Assembly: GCF_036373705.1 (NCBI RefSeq)
Contig: NC_089863.1
Coordinates: 35,787,227 to 35,851,226, forward strand
DNA length: 64,000 nt
Reading direction: 5' to 3'
From: Amia ocellicauda
Taxonomy: Eukaryota > Chordata > Actinopteri > Amiiformes > Amiidae
A program made the translations under genes and the position numbers. Shown here piece after piece: positions 31,651 through 44,852 of this stretch. The notes beneath the pieces are model-generated. The model made no database searches and had not been told where the DNA came from. It worked only from the letters and a program-made list of their open reading frames with translations. The stretch's first letter is position 1. Each line of letters opens with the position of its first letter.

Positions 31651-32848
31651 CCATTTCTAACATGTTACTTTTAACTTCTGTATTCGTAAGACCTATTTAA
31701 ATAACTTAATTTTGTATTATTATTTCTGTTTGCAATAGCATTCTGTGTACAGTTAAATGCTGACTTTCTTGTAGGTCTGTTATTACAACATATTTAACTG
31801 GCGTTTTTTAGCTATCATTCTGTAACTATTTGTGACTTATGACTCTCTTAGTCATATTCTGGACTATACAGTACATGAAAAAGTCAAAATATGGACATTT
31901 ACCTTGCGCAAACTGAAAACGTACAAACATACAAAGAGACACATATTAATTTATATCCATAGTAAATTCAGATACCATGGTTTTGGTTGGCATGTTATAT
32001 TGACCTGCAGTGTCTCAAACTACCCTTATTTATTACTTATCTAGTAATTTTCCTTCAGTATCTTGAGGACTGTCATTTATACTGAAAAACATATATATAT
32101 ATTTTTAATTTGTCTTCGGGGCATTCAGATTGAATTATGCCTGTTGTCTTTTCTTTCTTTTCTCTAACAAATGTTTTAAGATAGCTAGCTTTGGTTTCTC
32201 ATTTCTTAATGCTTTGTATTCCTATTTTGCAAAACCGTTTTTAGGTGCTCAAGTCTATCTGAATCAAAAGTCCCATCTTCTGGAAACCTTAATTTTCTGT
32301 CACCTATTGTCCAGTCAAACGCACCGCTTCACTCCATAGTTATCATACATGTACCTTACATGTGTACCTTTAAGTGGCGGGTCGCCCGTCTTACTAGAGC
32401 TGTTCCCACACAGTAACACGTTTTCCCATTTTCTATGTATCGTTTTGTACACAACAACCAAGGCGTGCAAGCCCGCAAAATAACAATAAACGACAGGGGA
32501 GAAAACATAGCAAAAAACAAGAAAACACAAATAATACTAAATCCTATATAGGAATAACAACAAACATGCTTTTCAATGTTTGCATTTATAGAACTTGTAT
32601 ATAACTTAATGACTTTTCTTCATTTACCATAAACACTATAAACTTCTATAAACTATAAACACGTTATTTTATATTATCACCGGCGTATCAGATATTGAAC
32701 AATTAATTAGCGCTCCTTTTTTTTTTTTTTTTCTAATAGTAGGTCAAACCCACTTAAGCCTGCGGGAACCCAGACAGGAAAACGCAGTCCTGTTCCTTCA
32801 CAAACAAGAAGACACAGTCAAGTCTATGGTAACCCTAAGAAACCATGC
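31651..32848. other. AT-rich DNA, nothing recognised
   Basis: No conserved frame, RNA gene or terminal repeat is seen. A T17 tract lies near 32,717-32,733. Similarity to the right arm resumes at 32,849. Confidence 0.55.
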
Positions 32849-34168
32849 TCCTCGGTTATTGGTGTCAATGGATCTCATTATCCTGAAACTTTCATGATCG
32901 AAACATGGAATACTGTTTGTCAGTTTCCATAAAACTATGCATTAAGAGTAATGCAACAGTCACTTATCATTTTGAGCAGCTGTATCAATTGATAGTTAGA
33001 TCTTTGTAATGAAATGAATAGACAGTGATCTCAGATGTAATGTGTGAATTGCATTTTGAAATGGTAATACTTTGATGTTAAGTTGTGTCATTTTAGTTCA
33101 ATGAACAAATGATCTGAGGTTGATGTGTATTGTATCCAAGCAATTGTAAAAAAGTGTTAGAGTTTTGAAAAATGTGCATTTTGATCATCGGGTGTGAGTT
33201 TAGTGTCTAGAGTTTTGAAAAATGACATCAAGGTTCTGAAATGAGTGCCAAAGTGATTGTAAAAAAGTGTAATATCAGGGGACAGTGGCTATTAGTGATC
33301 TGGCCTTCCGTGGCCTCTGTATTAATGTAACAGGTCACATTGTATGTGTACACTGATACTTGATAGTATAATATAGTACAAGTAAAAAACATACATAGGT
33401 ATCATAGAAGTATTTTGCAGAAATGATTATGGATAGTTATCAAAATGGAGAGGAAATGCTAAATCCAGTCTCCCCAGGCTGAGCTTCTATTGCTGCACCT
33501 GCTGGCCCCACTATATGGATAGAGCCACACCAAGTACAAGAGTCTCCCCATTGCTATTTATATCTCCCTATCCAAACTTATATACGTGTCAGGGTGGGGT
33601 GCCTATTCCCCTGCATGCTTTGAAACCTATAGCACCTGGGACGCACACTTGGGATCCGGTTCCTCTGCCCCTCACATACACATGAGGAATCCTAGGTGCT
33701 CAATACGTCATACTGTCTCGTTCATCTCATGTGTAAACTATGGACAAATACATGACTAAACGTGTTTAGTTGCTTTTCCCAGAATGCAAATATATGCAAA
33801 TAACGGGGACTATGATTGGCTCCCTGACATTACCCACACTGCGACTGATGCTACCCATTTCACTACCCAACAAAGACCCATAATATGCATGTGTCTGTCT
33901 GTCTGTCTGTCAAAGTATGTGTGTCTGTGTCTGTTTGTGTGTGTTTGTGTGTCTGTCTCTGTGTGAAAATGTGCCTGTCTCTGTGTGAAAGTGAGTGTGT
34001 CTGTGTCTGTGTCTGTCTGTCTGTGAAAGTGAGTGTGTGAAAGTGTGTGTGAGTGTCTGTCTGTCTGTCTGTCTTTGAAAGTGTGTGTGAGTGTCTGTCT
34101 GTCATGTAACTTGCACATCTGTTAGGGCACCATATGCAGAGATGTACACATATTGTTCCTTTTCCATA
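32849..34168 (+). repeat. Third copy of an arm segment
   Basis: Matches 50,186-51,370 in direct orientation, hence is inverted to 14,560-15,540. It includes the outer end of the IS630-type element (to 33,269), the block GTGGGGTGCCTATTCCCCTG, and TCTG/TG microsatellites (33,890-34,105). Confidence 0.85.
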
Positions 34169-36656
34169 TACACTCACCTAAAGGATTATTAGGAACACCA
34201 TACTAATACTGTGTTTGACCCCCTTTCGCCTTCAGAACTGCCTTAATTCTACGTGGCATTGATTCAACAAGGTGCTGAAAGCATTCTTTAGAAATGTTGG
34301 CCCATATTGATAGGATAGCATCTTGCAGTTGATGGAGATTTGTGGGATGCACATCCAGGGCACGAAGCTCCCGTTCCACCTGTAGCGTAAGGTACACTTA
34401 TAAATTTCAATTAAAGAAGTGAATTTATAGTATCACCTTATCACGAATCCTGGAATCTTGTAGAACTCAATTTCTGTAATAATTGGACACAGACACCAAT
34501 TCCAAAGATATAAATTGTCAAATTTATTCAAAACAAAGACTAAATGTAGCACTACACTAATTATACAAAAGGGAAAAACTAATTAAAATTCAACTCTATA
34601 TCAACAAATCAAAGACAAATCACTTCCGTGACCAAATCAAAGACCATGGGATCGCATATGATAACACAAATCGTTAAACAAAAGAGGTTATAAACACATT
34701 GACTACAATACCAGTTAGTAAGATGAAGGTGAGTCTCTTGTTAGTATTATTAGTCAGACATTAAATAACTACGCAGGTTAGTATTTATGTCAGGTAACTT
34801 CTCGTTATATATATATATATATCAGTCTCATTAACGTTTAGGTGGAGAGAAAGATCCTATCATTACTTGTTACCACAATTTCCCTTAACTGATTATTATT
34901 CAATGATTAAGGATAGGCAGGGCCACCTATAATCTGGTGTCTATTAACTTGTGTCAATTTCAGACTAAACAGTTAAACAGGAATGAGAAGATATTTCTCG
35001 GCGTTGACAGATTTTATTTCTAAAATTATCAACAAAACAGTTTAATGCAACACACATTTATATTTAAGAAAACTAAATGATATTACACATTCTAGAGTTA
35101 TGAATCACAGATTAACATTTCTAATTGATTTCTCAAATGTCATGAATCATGAACTCCAAACTGTTAAACTTATCTGAACTTCGTCGCAGAGAGGCCTCTC
35201 TGGCTTCGGGCTCAGATAACAGCACACGGCACGAGGTCCGTGTGGTTTGGAACAAAGGCAGTCCGGTTCGGCTTTGTCCAAGAACTTCCACTCAGTCGAT
35301 GCACCTGGAAGTTGGGGTTTCGCGAAAGTAGAGTCGTTTCCAAACAGATTTTCCACTGGTTTGAAGGCTCCAAGGTTGTGCACAAAATCTTCTTTGTAAG
35401 CAGGTTTCCACTGTAGTTACTTGAAGACAAAGTCTTTGAGGAAAGCAGGGCCCTGTTTGTTCCAAGGGTCAAGTTTCTTAAAACTCAAATAGCTATTTAA
35501 ATGACTGACACTTTCGTATTCAGTCGACTTAGTCATTTGTCCAGCTGTAAAACTCCACTGATCAGGTGGGCACAGGCGGGCAGCGCAGTCTGTAAAGTTC
35601 TTTATTTAATAAAGTCCTTTAAAAGAATTCTTTGTACGGCTCAATCTCCTTCTCCCAGTTTAACTCTTCTGTTGCCGGCAAAGACTTGGTTGGTTTCTGG
35701 TTCCGGTTCGGGCAACAGAGCTACAGGTTGAGCTGTGGCAGCGAGTTACTGGTTCAGGTGAGAGAGAGAGAGAAAGAAAGGCCGTGTTTGTCCTTTATAG
35801 TCTATCAGATCAATAGGTGATTGGTTCCTGAGTTCTTGAGATTGGATTTCGGTTTCAGCCCCCAGTGTCCTATTGGAGGGGGGCTTGATTTATGACTGAT
35901 GTCAATCCATGCCATCTTTTGGAAATGCCGGTTGGCCTGGGTTCGTAGCTCTATGTCGGGATTTCGGCTCTCATCCACTTCAAAGAGTTTTTATCACCTA
36001 CAGGCCCCTTTCTCCAGACATCTCATAGCAGAATAACAAACTATTTGGACTCTTCTCGGTGCCATCCTCCCCAAAACTGTCACTTTGATGCAAACCAGTT
36101 CCAAGCTGATGAGCTAAGGAAATCTGATAACTTTGGGGGGGAGAGGTCTTCTTTAGATCCGTGCTTCAGCTCAGAGCCCAAATACTCTTATCCAAATACA
36201 CCCAACATAACGCTACATACCCCCTTTCTTGAATGGGACTGAGGTCGACTAGGGCGTTATCCCCTTCAAGACAAAATAAGACGTTAAGCATTTATCTCAA
36301 AGTTATGTATCAGAATTCAACAGTGGACTTCACCATTCATGACCCCGAGAAATCAAAGAAAACAAACTAATAGTTCATTATTTAAGCAGAATGTATTCCA
36401 ATCAAATTGACAATCCTATACTAGCACATATACAGGTTACATATTATAACACAAGTACATTAAAACAAAAAAACAATTGGTATTACTCAGTATTGAGTAT
36501 GGTTACTGACGGTAACCAATAGGTGGAAGTTGATTAACAGAGGGAGGTGACTGGGAATTCAGGTGTTATTCAGGCACCTGACCTTCACTATGTCTATAAT
36601 AGTTGGTAGGGACCTGGGTTCGAATGGTTGGCTTACATGGTAAGCCGGTGCCCCCT

Positions 36657-37025
36657 TTAGGGACATGCACAAAAAATGGTCTCATTGGGAAGTTGTACCT
36701 TGGTGGCTGTATCATATCTGTCATTCAATTCCACAGGCTTTGGTGATTCAACTTGAGCCCACAACCTGTTCAATAGATCCTGACCAATGATCAACTTCTC
36801 TGTTTCAAATTTGGAAATATAAACTGGATGAACCAACTTAATCTTCCCAAAGGTGAACTCTAACAATGCCTTTTGAGTGAGCTGTGCCTTAGTCTCTGTG
36901 TAACTTGTAATGTTCACACTACAAGCTTCCACTTTCAGTCGTTGGTCTGAGGTTTCCATAATTTGTTTCAGGTTGCCCATTGTGGTGGCAGACATTAAAC
37001 AAATTTCAGCCCCAGTGTCCAACAA
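36657..37025 (-). pseudogene. Protease-like region of ERV-A (fossil)
   Basis: Carries LDTGAEICLM, the active-site motif of retroviral aspartic proteases, and IIGQDLL, the usual second motif (flap/C-terminal block), on the minus strand. Part of a broken element. Confidence 0.7.
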
Positions 37026-37563
37026 GGCTCCTCACTCCCACACATTCTCAATGGTCACTTCTATGTAAACTTGCTTGGCTCTGCCTCTCTGTGTCAGATC
37101 ACCCAGTAACATCACCAAAGGTTCAGCTTGCCTGCAGGCAACTTCCCCCACTGGGAGGTCCCAGTGGGCTGATGTGTCAGAGAAACCCCCCTGCTGTTCC
37201 TCACATCCAATCAAAAACACAGAGGCGGGGACAGGGGGTGGTTCCAGAGCTAGTCATTCCTTAGGTGGCGAGTCCGGCCCTTTACCCTGGCTACTAACTT
37301 CCAGTTTGGGAAGAGGGGGCAAAGGGAGCAGAGCTAAGCGTAGCAGTAGCTCAGAAACTGCAACATTGCTCAGAGACTGAGTTAACCCACCTAGGCTAGG
37401 AGCAGATTTCTTTTTTTTATTGTAAGCCTGGGTGTCTTGGATTCCATCCTTGGGAGGTTCTTTCCTTCTTTGAATCTCTGTCCCCTCTAACTCCAGTGGA
37501 GAAATAGGGCTCTCAGAGCGCCTTGCCAGTACTTGGGTGCTTGAATCTTTACGATCAGAAGTG

Positions 37564-39024
37564 CTATTGTACTTGCTTTCCCAAGCTTTCTGTGCCATTT
37601 TTTCGAATTTCAGCTATGTTCATATACGTTGCGTCTGCATGTAATATGACCATTTCCTTAATCGTTGGGAACAAATTAGCAACAAACAACCCTTTAAAGC
37701 TCACCTCTTCCTCGGCCCCGGGTCGATCTTGACCCGCAAAATAGGTTTTCCTAAGCTTTTCATAGTAATCACGGGGGGACTCATGCTTACCCTGTTTGAT
37801 CTGGTGTGCGGCAGTCACTGCTGCCACTGGATCAATGAACCTGGAATAGTCCCTAACTAATGCTCTGCACAAGCGTTGAAACCTATCGCAGACCATGGAC
37901 CCTTGCCTCTCCATCCAAGAATGGACTTGGCGAGAGGTAGTTTTGCGGATTAGGAGAACCTTTTCCTTCTCCGTAGCCTCAGGATAGAAACTCAAAGCAT
38001 ACTTAATGTCCTTAATATACGCTTCCACATTTCCTTCCTTGTATGCTGGGTTAAAGGTTTCACAATCTTTAGCCAGTTCTCTCAACTGGCGCATGTTAAC
38101 CTTTCGGTCTGGACTCTCGGGAGAGGAAGTTCGTCTGTGCGACGAGCTTCTTACCCTGGATGGAGAAAGACTACAGGGAGGGGTACGATCAGGACGAGGC
38201 AACCCGGGGCCTAAATGTGGAGACGGTGTGCGACTCCGTGCATTGGCCGGTTCCGGCTGTTCCTTTATGCTGTCAGGTGTCAGCTTTGCAGCCCACCAAG
38301 AGGCAGCTTTCAGGGCCCCTATTTGTTGCTTGAGACGCTCATTTTCAACTTCAGTTGATTTGAGTTCTCCCCTAAGCACCTGATTTACTCTCCTCATTTC
38401 TTCACTGTCCCTTTTTAAATGTATGACCTCGCCTTCGAGTATCTCCATTTTTACAGTGCCCAAATCTTTCTCCCTGACTGTTTTGCAAAGACGCATTTCC
38501 AAAACATCCCGGTCCTTCAAAACTATCCTTTCATTTTCAACCGCTTTACATCTGTCATTTTGCAGACCTTTTACTTGGATCAGAGTTGTTTCCAATTCAA
38601 CTTGACATTGTCTTAAATCATTTCCTAATTGCTCTCTCTGTTCAATTAAGTCCTCTTTTTCAGCATTCAACACAATGACTTGTTTTCCACAAGTATCTAG
38701 CTTTCCTTCAAATTCTAAAACCATTCCATGCCGTTTGGCTCTTTCTTCTTTCGCTTTAGCATACTTTTCTCCTAGCTTTTTCAGTTTTTCAAACTTGCTT
38801 ATGATCCAGTTCACTACCCTTGAGCTCGCAAGTGCTAAGCTAGCCATAACTTTCATCACCTCTATCGACTCTTTTTCGAGTTGCGTCGTAGTGTCGTTTA
38901 CCAACTGAGTTCGACGCGACTCTACTTCAAAGTCCAAACTGCCTAGGCGTCCAAGGAATTCAGGAATCTCTGTTCCTGGTACCTTAACAATCAATGCTTC
39001 ACATGGGGACATTTGGGTAATCAT
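37564..39024 (-). pseudogene. Gag-like region of ERV-A (fossil)
   Basis: An open stretch of 486 codons on the minus strand. The first half is a long coiled coil rich in E, K, L and Q, the middle a proline/serine/arginine-rich linker, and the last part a capsid-like helical region (from about AYIKDIKYALSFYPEA onward). Long coiled coils ahead of capsid occur in some fish retroviral gag genes. The element as a whole is broken. Confidence 0.6.
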
Positions 39025-40477
39025 TGTTTTGGCTATTCAGTAACAACCCAACAGAACAGTACTCGATTAATCACCTAATGACTCTAATGCCAACGCTTAG
39101 GATATCAACAATTTATCACAAGTAACTAAAACAGACTTAATCTTTTGTGACTTTGGATTTATGACTGATGTCAATCCATGCCATCTTTTGGAAATGCCGG
39201 TTGGCCTGGGTTCGTAGCTCTATGTCGGGATTTCGGCTCTCATCCACTTCAAAGAGTTTTTATCACCCACAGGCCCCTTTCTCCAGACATCTCATAGCAG
39301 AATAACAAACTATTTGGCCTCTTCTCGGTGCCATCCTCCCCAAAACTGTCACTTTGATGCAAACCAGTTCCAAGCTGATGAGCTAAGGAAATCTGATAAC
39401 TTTGGGGGGGAGAGGTCTTCTTTAGATCCGTGCTTCAGCTCAGAGCCCAAATACTCTTATCCAAATACACCCAACATAACGCTACACACCACATCCCAAA
39501 GATGCTCTATTGGGTTGAGATCTGGTGACTGTGGGGGCCAGTTTAGTACAGTGAACTCATTGTCATGTTCAAGAAACCAATTTGAAATGATTCGACCTTT
39601 GTGACATGGTACATTATCCTGCTGGAAGTAGCCATCAGAGGATGGGTACATGGTGGTCATAAAGGGATGGACATGGTCAGAAACAACGGGCCGTGGCATT
39701 TAAACGATGCCCAATTGGCACTAAGGGGCCTAAAGTGTGCCAAGAAAACATCCCCCACACCATTACATCCACCACCACCAGCCTGCACAGTGGTAACAAG
39801 GCATGATGGATCCATGTTCTCATTCTGTTTACGCCAAATTCTGACTCTGAAATCGAGACTCATCAGACCAGGCAACATTTTTCCAGTCTTCAACTGTCCA
39901 ATTTTGGTGAGCTTGTGCAAATTGTAGCCTCTTTTTCCTATTTGTAGTGGAGATGAGTGGTACCCAGTGGGGTCTTCTGCTGTTGTAGCCCATCCGCCTC
40001 AAGGTTGTACGTGTTGTGGCATCACAAATGCTTTGCTGCATACCTCGGTTGTAACGAGTGGTTATTTCAGTCAAAGTTGCTCTTCTATCAGCTTGAATCG
40101 AGTCGGCCCATTCTCCTCTGAGCTCTAGCATCAACAAGGCATTTTCGCCCACAGGACTGCCGCATACTGGATGTTTTTCCCTTTTCACACCATTCTTTGT
40201 AAACCCTAGAAATGGTTGTGCGTGAAAATCCCAGTAACTGAGCAGATTGTGAAATACTCAGACCGGCCCGTCTGGCACCAACAACCATGCCACGCTCAAA
40301 ATTGCTTAAATCACCTTTCATTCCCATTCAGACATTCAGTTTGGAGTTCAGGAGATTGTCTTGACCAGGACCACACCCCTAAATGCATTGAAGCAACTGC
40401 CATGTGATTGGTTGGTTAGATAATTGCATTAATGAGAAATTGAACAGGTGTTCCTAATAATCCTTTAGGTGAGTGTA

Positions 40478-40529
40478 TATGTATGTATGTATGTATGCAT
40501 GTCCAATTGCTTTGACAATTCAAATGCAC

Positions 40530-40592
<63 letters not shown>

Positions 40593-40739
40593 GTAGTCCA
40601 GACCACTGCAAAATTCCTGCTGAAGTGATCTGGATCACCACCCAATGGCCCAAGGACCACTGCAAACTTGGATTTCAATGTATTTGTGTAATCTGTGTTG
40701 CAATAGCACCTACCATGTTCCTTTGTGGTGATCTGGTTA
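40478..40739. repeat. ATGT and GA microsatellites with unique link to right arm
   Basis: An ATGT run is followed by the AATACAAATGAATTGAATTG block in diverged form, a GA run (about 40,535-40,590), and 150 bp of unique sequence ending at the inner limit of the right arm. Confidence 0.75.
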
Positions 40740-41029
40740 ATTCTGATCTGGGAAAACCACAATCCTGCAGGTTTAATAAGTCTCTCTACACATCAGTCCC
40801 TGAGTACCTTCAACCAATGGTCATTTTGACCAATTAAGCCCAAGATTTGAGTCAATTAAGTTGTCAAGGACTACCCAGTGAAGACGTGAACTCACGACTA
40901 GGTCACACTGTGAGCTCACCAGAGCAGACATTACACTGAGCTCACTGTGAGCTCACTTAGCGCTTTTCCAGCGACATGGTGCCGGTGCTGGAGCCGGAGC
41001 CGCTGCCCTTAGCCGGTGGCTAACCCACC

Positions 41030-41765
41030 TCTATGTTACAAATGTTCCCTAAACACTTATTTTGCAAGATCAATAAAAATCCTTTAGGAAATTTAAACTT
41101 TTACTGACACACATAGTTAATAGCAATGTATTATAACTTTACCAAAAATAATAATCTGTATATCTTTAATTGTTTAGACGTTATTAAGATATAATGCATC
41201 TTTCACATAGGGAACATTTGTAACATGTTAGGAAAAACAAACAAATGATTTGAAAATATTCATAATTACAGCATACAATTTGTCAGGCTTCATAAGAATG
41301 GTATTTATAACATACTCTGTAAAAATCAAGCAAATAGCATTTGTGGTTCACGAGAAAATATATATATATAATCAAAGCTATCAGACTATAGCAGCCGGTG
41401 TATGAAGACACATACGATTATACAGCATTATTTGGCAGCTTCGCAAGACCTAATTTGAAACGTTGTTGGTAAGTTAGATAATTAGTGGGGACCCTCTATT
41501 TGCAGTTCTTCCCCTCCATAATTGCTAAAATAAAGTTTTACTGACATTTTATTGACCCTACCACTGCATAGGGCACATCTGTAACATGAACGCTACTGAA
41601 TGGCACATACATTGAAAACTACGGAGAACTGAGACAAATCCACTTTACACTTCATAAATAATCTTAAAACGTTTCCAACCAAGGCAACACCCACTTGAAA
41701 TACGTTCATTCTCATTTTTGGTAAACAAAAAGAGAGATTGTTACATATGTTCCCTATGATGCATC
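41030..41765. promoter_or_regulatory. Mirror of the four-motif region
   Basis: Reverse complement of 25,090-25,830, with the same four AGGGAACATWTGTAAC-type motifs kept in order and strand alternation. Confidence 0.4.
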
Positions 41766-41793
41766 TACAGAGAGAGAGAGACAGACAGACACT

Positions 41794-41796
<3 letters not shown>

Positions 41797-41847
<51 letters not shown>

Positions 41848-42455
41848 TGGGAGTGTGTGGGAGGGGTCTGCAGTGAGCGGGAGTGCTGCTGAGAGCTCTG
41901 TCCTTTGGCTGCGTTTTTTTGTTGCTTTACTTTTTTCAGTTTGTTTATTTTGTCTTCTGTTTTCAGTGCTTTTCTTATTGTGGGGGAACAGGGGAGGGGA
42001 GGGGGGAGTACCGGTAGTTCTTCCCGGGTCGGGGGGTCGGACCCCCTGAATGCGTCTTTTGAAAAACTGACCCGACGCCATGGAGTCAAGATCGCTCCGG
42101 TGCAGTTCTGCCCCCTAGAGCAGTGTGTGTTAGCGGTTGGGGAGGTAGCAGGGTGTGAAAATATCAAGTCTGCTGCCATTGTTATCTTCTTAAAAACCAC
42201 TGATCTGCTCAATCAGCTAGTGGCTAATGGCACAGTGTTAGACGACACTTTCACCCCGGTGTTGCCGCTCGCTGCTCCTGCCCGGAAGGTAACGCTGTCT
42301 AACGTCCCTCCGTTCATCCGCACCGGCTCGGGCAGCTGATGTCCGGCATTAAGAGGGTCCCGCTGGGCTGCAAAGCCCCGCAACTGAAACACGTCGTGTC
42401 CTTCCGAAGGCAGCTGTATATGATCCTCAATAACATCAATGAGGATCTTAATGTC
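41797..42455 (+). mobile_element. LINE ORF1 fragment, right arm, with TC run
   Basis: Mirror of 24,432-25,085. The CT run (41,797-41,844) is longer than in the left arm. The ORF1 frame reads from 41,905 and shifts frame at 42,339, as in the left copy, so the damage is older than the duplication. Confidence 0.75.
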
Positions 42456-43732
42456 TCCGAAGTTGGATCTCTCTTGCTGCCACCACCACGAAGATTGCTC
42501 TTTAGTAATGTTGGAAAGTCAAAGACAGCAACCGTCAGGGTTCTTGCATATGACGTATTCGTGCTGCACCTCTCTGCAAGGATCCAGGACAGTTTGTCAA
42601 TGTAAACTCCAGTGCCTGGGAACTTTTCCACCTAAAAGACAATGGTAAATAAAAAACAAGTTTATCCCCAAACTATTCTTATATTATGTTAAGTGGAATA
42701 CATTATCAGTAAGGCTGTGATTTTGTTACAGAAATGTGTTATTAAAGACCACAGTATGTCTCAATTCTAAGTTTATGAATTTACAGACATAATAAAGTCA
42801 GTGAATCTGTGACACCCATAATTCAATTACATTCTTATTATCAACTATAACTATGAATATAACTGATAATGTAGCATCATTAGATTGTTTACAACCAATA
42901 TTTGTTTTCAATATATATATTTTTACCTTGTCTTTGTAATATTGTAGACCAAGAGTGTTATACCTGTTTTGGTGATTCTTTGTCAGATTCAGAACAATTT
43001 GCTGTGGGGCTGTCAGAACCACTTGATGGTGACACACTTTTGTCTTCATTGCTGATAAATGTGGCTTTTGTTACAATTTTTTTCAGATTGTCCAAAAGGT
43101 CTGGAATCTCTGGAGAAAAAAACCTTAGTATTAAATGATAATCATTTCTAGTAATATATTTAATGCAAAGTGAAAACAAAACCATCAATGCCTGCAATTA
43201 TACTTGAGAGACTTGCTCTATGTTATTGGCAAACTGACCTTTTTGTGGGTCATTAACATTAGCTACAAAAAAAATAAAAAAGATAAAATACAAGAATTTC
43301 CAGGTCTAATGTAATGCATATAGTCATTAATGTAGGATTATGAAGTTATGTTGAAAAACTTTATTTAATAATCAGTATTATTAAACTATTAGACAGTGCA
43401 CATTAAGAGTCTGTATTGTGGTTCTAGATTACTTCAGTATGATCAACTATAATACATTACTCTGGAATCTAAATTACTGAAGAATAACATTTATCAAGGT
43501 AAGGAATTATTTGCTATAAATAAAAAAACTTACCATCAACCATACGGTTTCGAAGACATTGGTTTTCATTTTTAAGTCTTGTGTTTTCCTTTTCGAGCTG
43601 CTTAACTTTTTGCTGTAGCTCAACTTCACTGGACTCTTTAAATGTCTGTAGAATATGACGGGATCTAATTCTTGAAGCTCCATCGGTTTTCTCTTATTTT
43701 GTGCTGTATTCAGAGAGAAAAAGAGTTTAAAA

Positions 43733-43808
<76 letters not shown>

Positions 43809-44616
43809 GAAAATGATTTAAAAAAAACAATCCTGCAATACATTTATTTAATATTTGCAGTAATTATCTCACCGGTAACTGTGGTTCATCAAGGTCACTA
43901 TCATCTGAAATTTGAAGTTTTTTGTTTGGTTTAGGTACTGTCTTCATTTTAGGACAGGGCATTTTTGTTAGGTCATTAAGTTTTCTTCTTAGTTCGCCTT
44001 CTTTTCCTAAAATAAAAATAAAATAAATAAAACCCTGCATTATGTCCACAGATATTTGGGGATTATATTTATTTGTCATAAAAATACTGTGCTTTGACCA
44101 TACAAATTAAGATGAACAGCCAACACTGAATCAAAACTGAAGTTAAATTATATCTGGTTTAATTTATTTTGTGATTTGGGGGATTTTATTGTAAAGCACA
44201 ACACACAATAAATCGTTCTTACAAATGCCAGTCAAGTATGACGAGTTTTAGCGCCCTCACCACCACCTACCATGTTATAAGAGTATGTTAGAAGTACAAC
44301 ACATTAATAACTTAAACATTCATTTCAAATATACTGTGATTGTATATATCAAATAGCATGTAAAGACTTTAATGTTTTTTTTTTTTAAATAAACATTGTT
44401 ACCAGTCATAATGATCTGCGCTTCATGGACAGGCCATCCACCTTTTGGAGGTTTGTTCGTGTCTCTCCACTCTGCTCTGAAGTTTCGAGTCGTCTCTTCG
44501 TCATCATCAGCAATGCTGAATAAATCAAAATTGCGAAAGCAAGCAGTGGGAATCACGCTGTAAGAGTCTTTGTCGACCCCACTTTCCCACTTCACCAACG
44601 CGTGCATCACCGCCAT
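42314..44616 (-). pseudogene. BEN-domain gene, right copy, frameshifted
   Basis: Exons on the minus strand: 44,403-44,616; 43,873-44,006; 43,534-43,703; 43,239-43,262; 42,964-43,109; 42,314-42,631. All splice sites are kept. Exon 3 is 170 nt instead of 172 because two bases are missing just after its start (ATAAGAGAAAACC against ATAAGAAAGAAAACC), which puts the coiled coil and everything after it out of frame. Other differences from the left copy include Asp to Asn in exon 5 (ISNEDK). Intron 1 has no transposon, and intron 2 has a longer AT run. Unless splicing avoids exon 3, this copy cannot make the same protein. Confidence 0.8.
43737..43806. repeat. AT microsatellite in BEN intron 2 (right)
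   Basis: About 33-35 AT repeats, twice the length of the left-arm tract. It reads as a run of Tyr-Ile in one frame, which is not a protein. Confidence 0.9.
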
Positions 44617-44852
44617 ACTACCTTCACCTTCTCGTCCGTTTTTTCTGCGCGTTTTTCCCCCGACAAGTCACGGCACAAAAAACAGTCCCGCTCTGCATTC
44701 TGGTACTTGGCGTTCTTAATAACACCAACAGGGTGTAATCGCATAGACCACTCGAGTATAAAGTACTACATATCCCATCAGTTACTGTTTTTTTTCATCT
44801 TCTGAAACTGCAATTTAGCACTTTCAACTGTTTCTTAGTGATTCCTAGAATT

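Larger units (their letters stand above)
34381..39486 (-). mobile_element. ERV-A, incomplete class I-like provirus (retroviral fossil)
   Basis: The ends TGTAGCG/CGCTACA are flanked by a 4-bp target repeat CACC (34,377-34,380 and 39,487-39,490) inside a DD36E transposon. Parts on the minus strand are a partial 5' LTR (39,156-39,486), gag-like region (37,564-39,024), protease-like region (36,657-37,025), purine-rich tract next to the 3' LTR (36,218-36,231) and 3' LTR (34,381-36,217). The two LTRs differ at about two places over 330 bp, so it is young. It is broken: much of pol and env is not recognised. Confidence 0.85.
34203..40327 (-). pseudogene. DD36E transposase pseudogene, split
   Basis: The first part is read from 40,327 down to 39,487 and the last 60 or so codons from 34,380 to 34,203. 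Compared with the intact frame at 21,495-22,535 it has single-base indels (an extra base after MGRL, others near QAGGGG and near PLVPIG) besides the 5.1-kb insertion. It keeps the motifs AWSDESRF, YFQQDN and PIEHLWD in separate frames, so it is dead. Confidence 0.88.
34171..40475 (-). mobile_element. DD36E Tc1/mariner element, second copy, split by ERV-A
   Basis: The two ends CACTCACCTAAAGG (34,171) and CCTTTAGGTGAGTG (40,475) are flanked by TA. The element pieces are 34,171-34,380 and 39,487-40,475, which add up to about 1.2 kb like the intact copy. The interruption lies in the transposase gene between PIEHLWDVV and ERELRALDV. Confidence 0.92.
26301..40739. other. Spacer between the inverted arms
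   Basis: About 14.4 kb with no inverted partner as a whole. It is built of LTR-A (26,305-28,118), a piece of the IS630-type element with a retroviral integrase fossil, unrecognised AT-rich DNA, a third copy of an arm segment (32,849-34,168, same orientation as 50,186-51,370), and a DD36E element split by a retroviral fossil. Confidence 0.85.

Noticed and set aside
37075-38383. Plus-strand frames of 100-125 codons in the ERV-A interior
   Set aside because: Shadows of the gag-like region.
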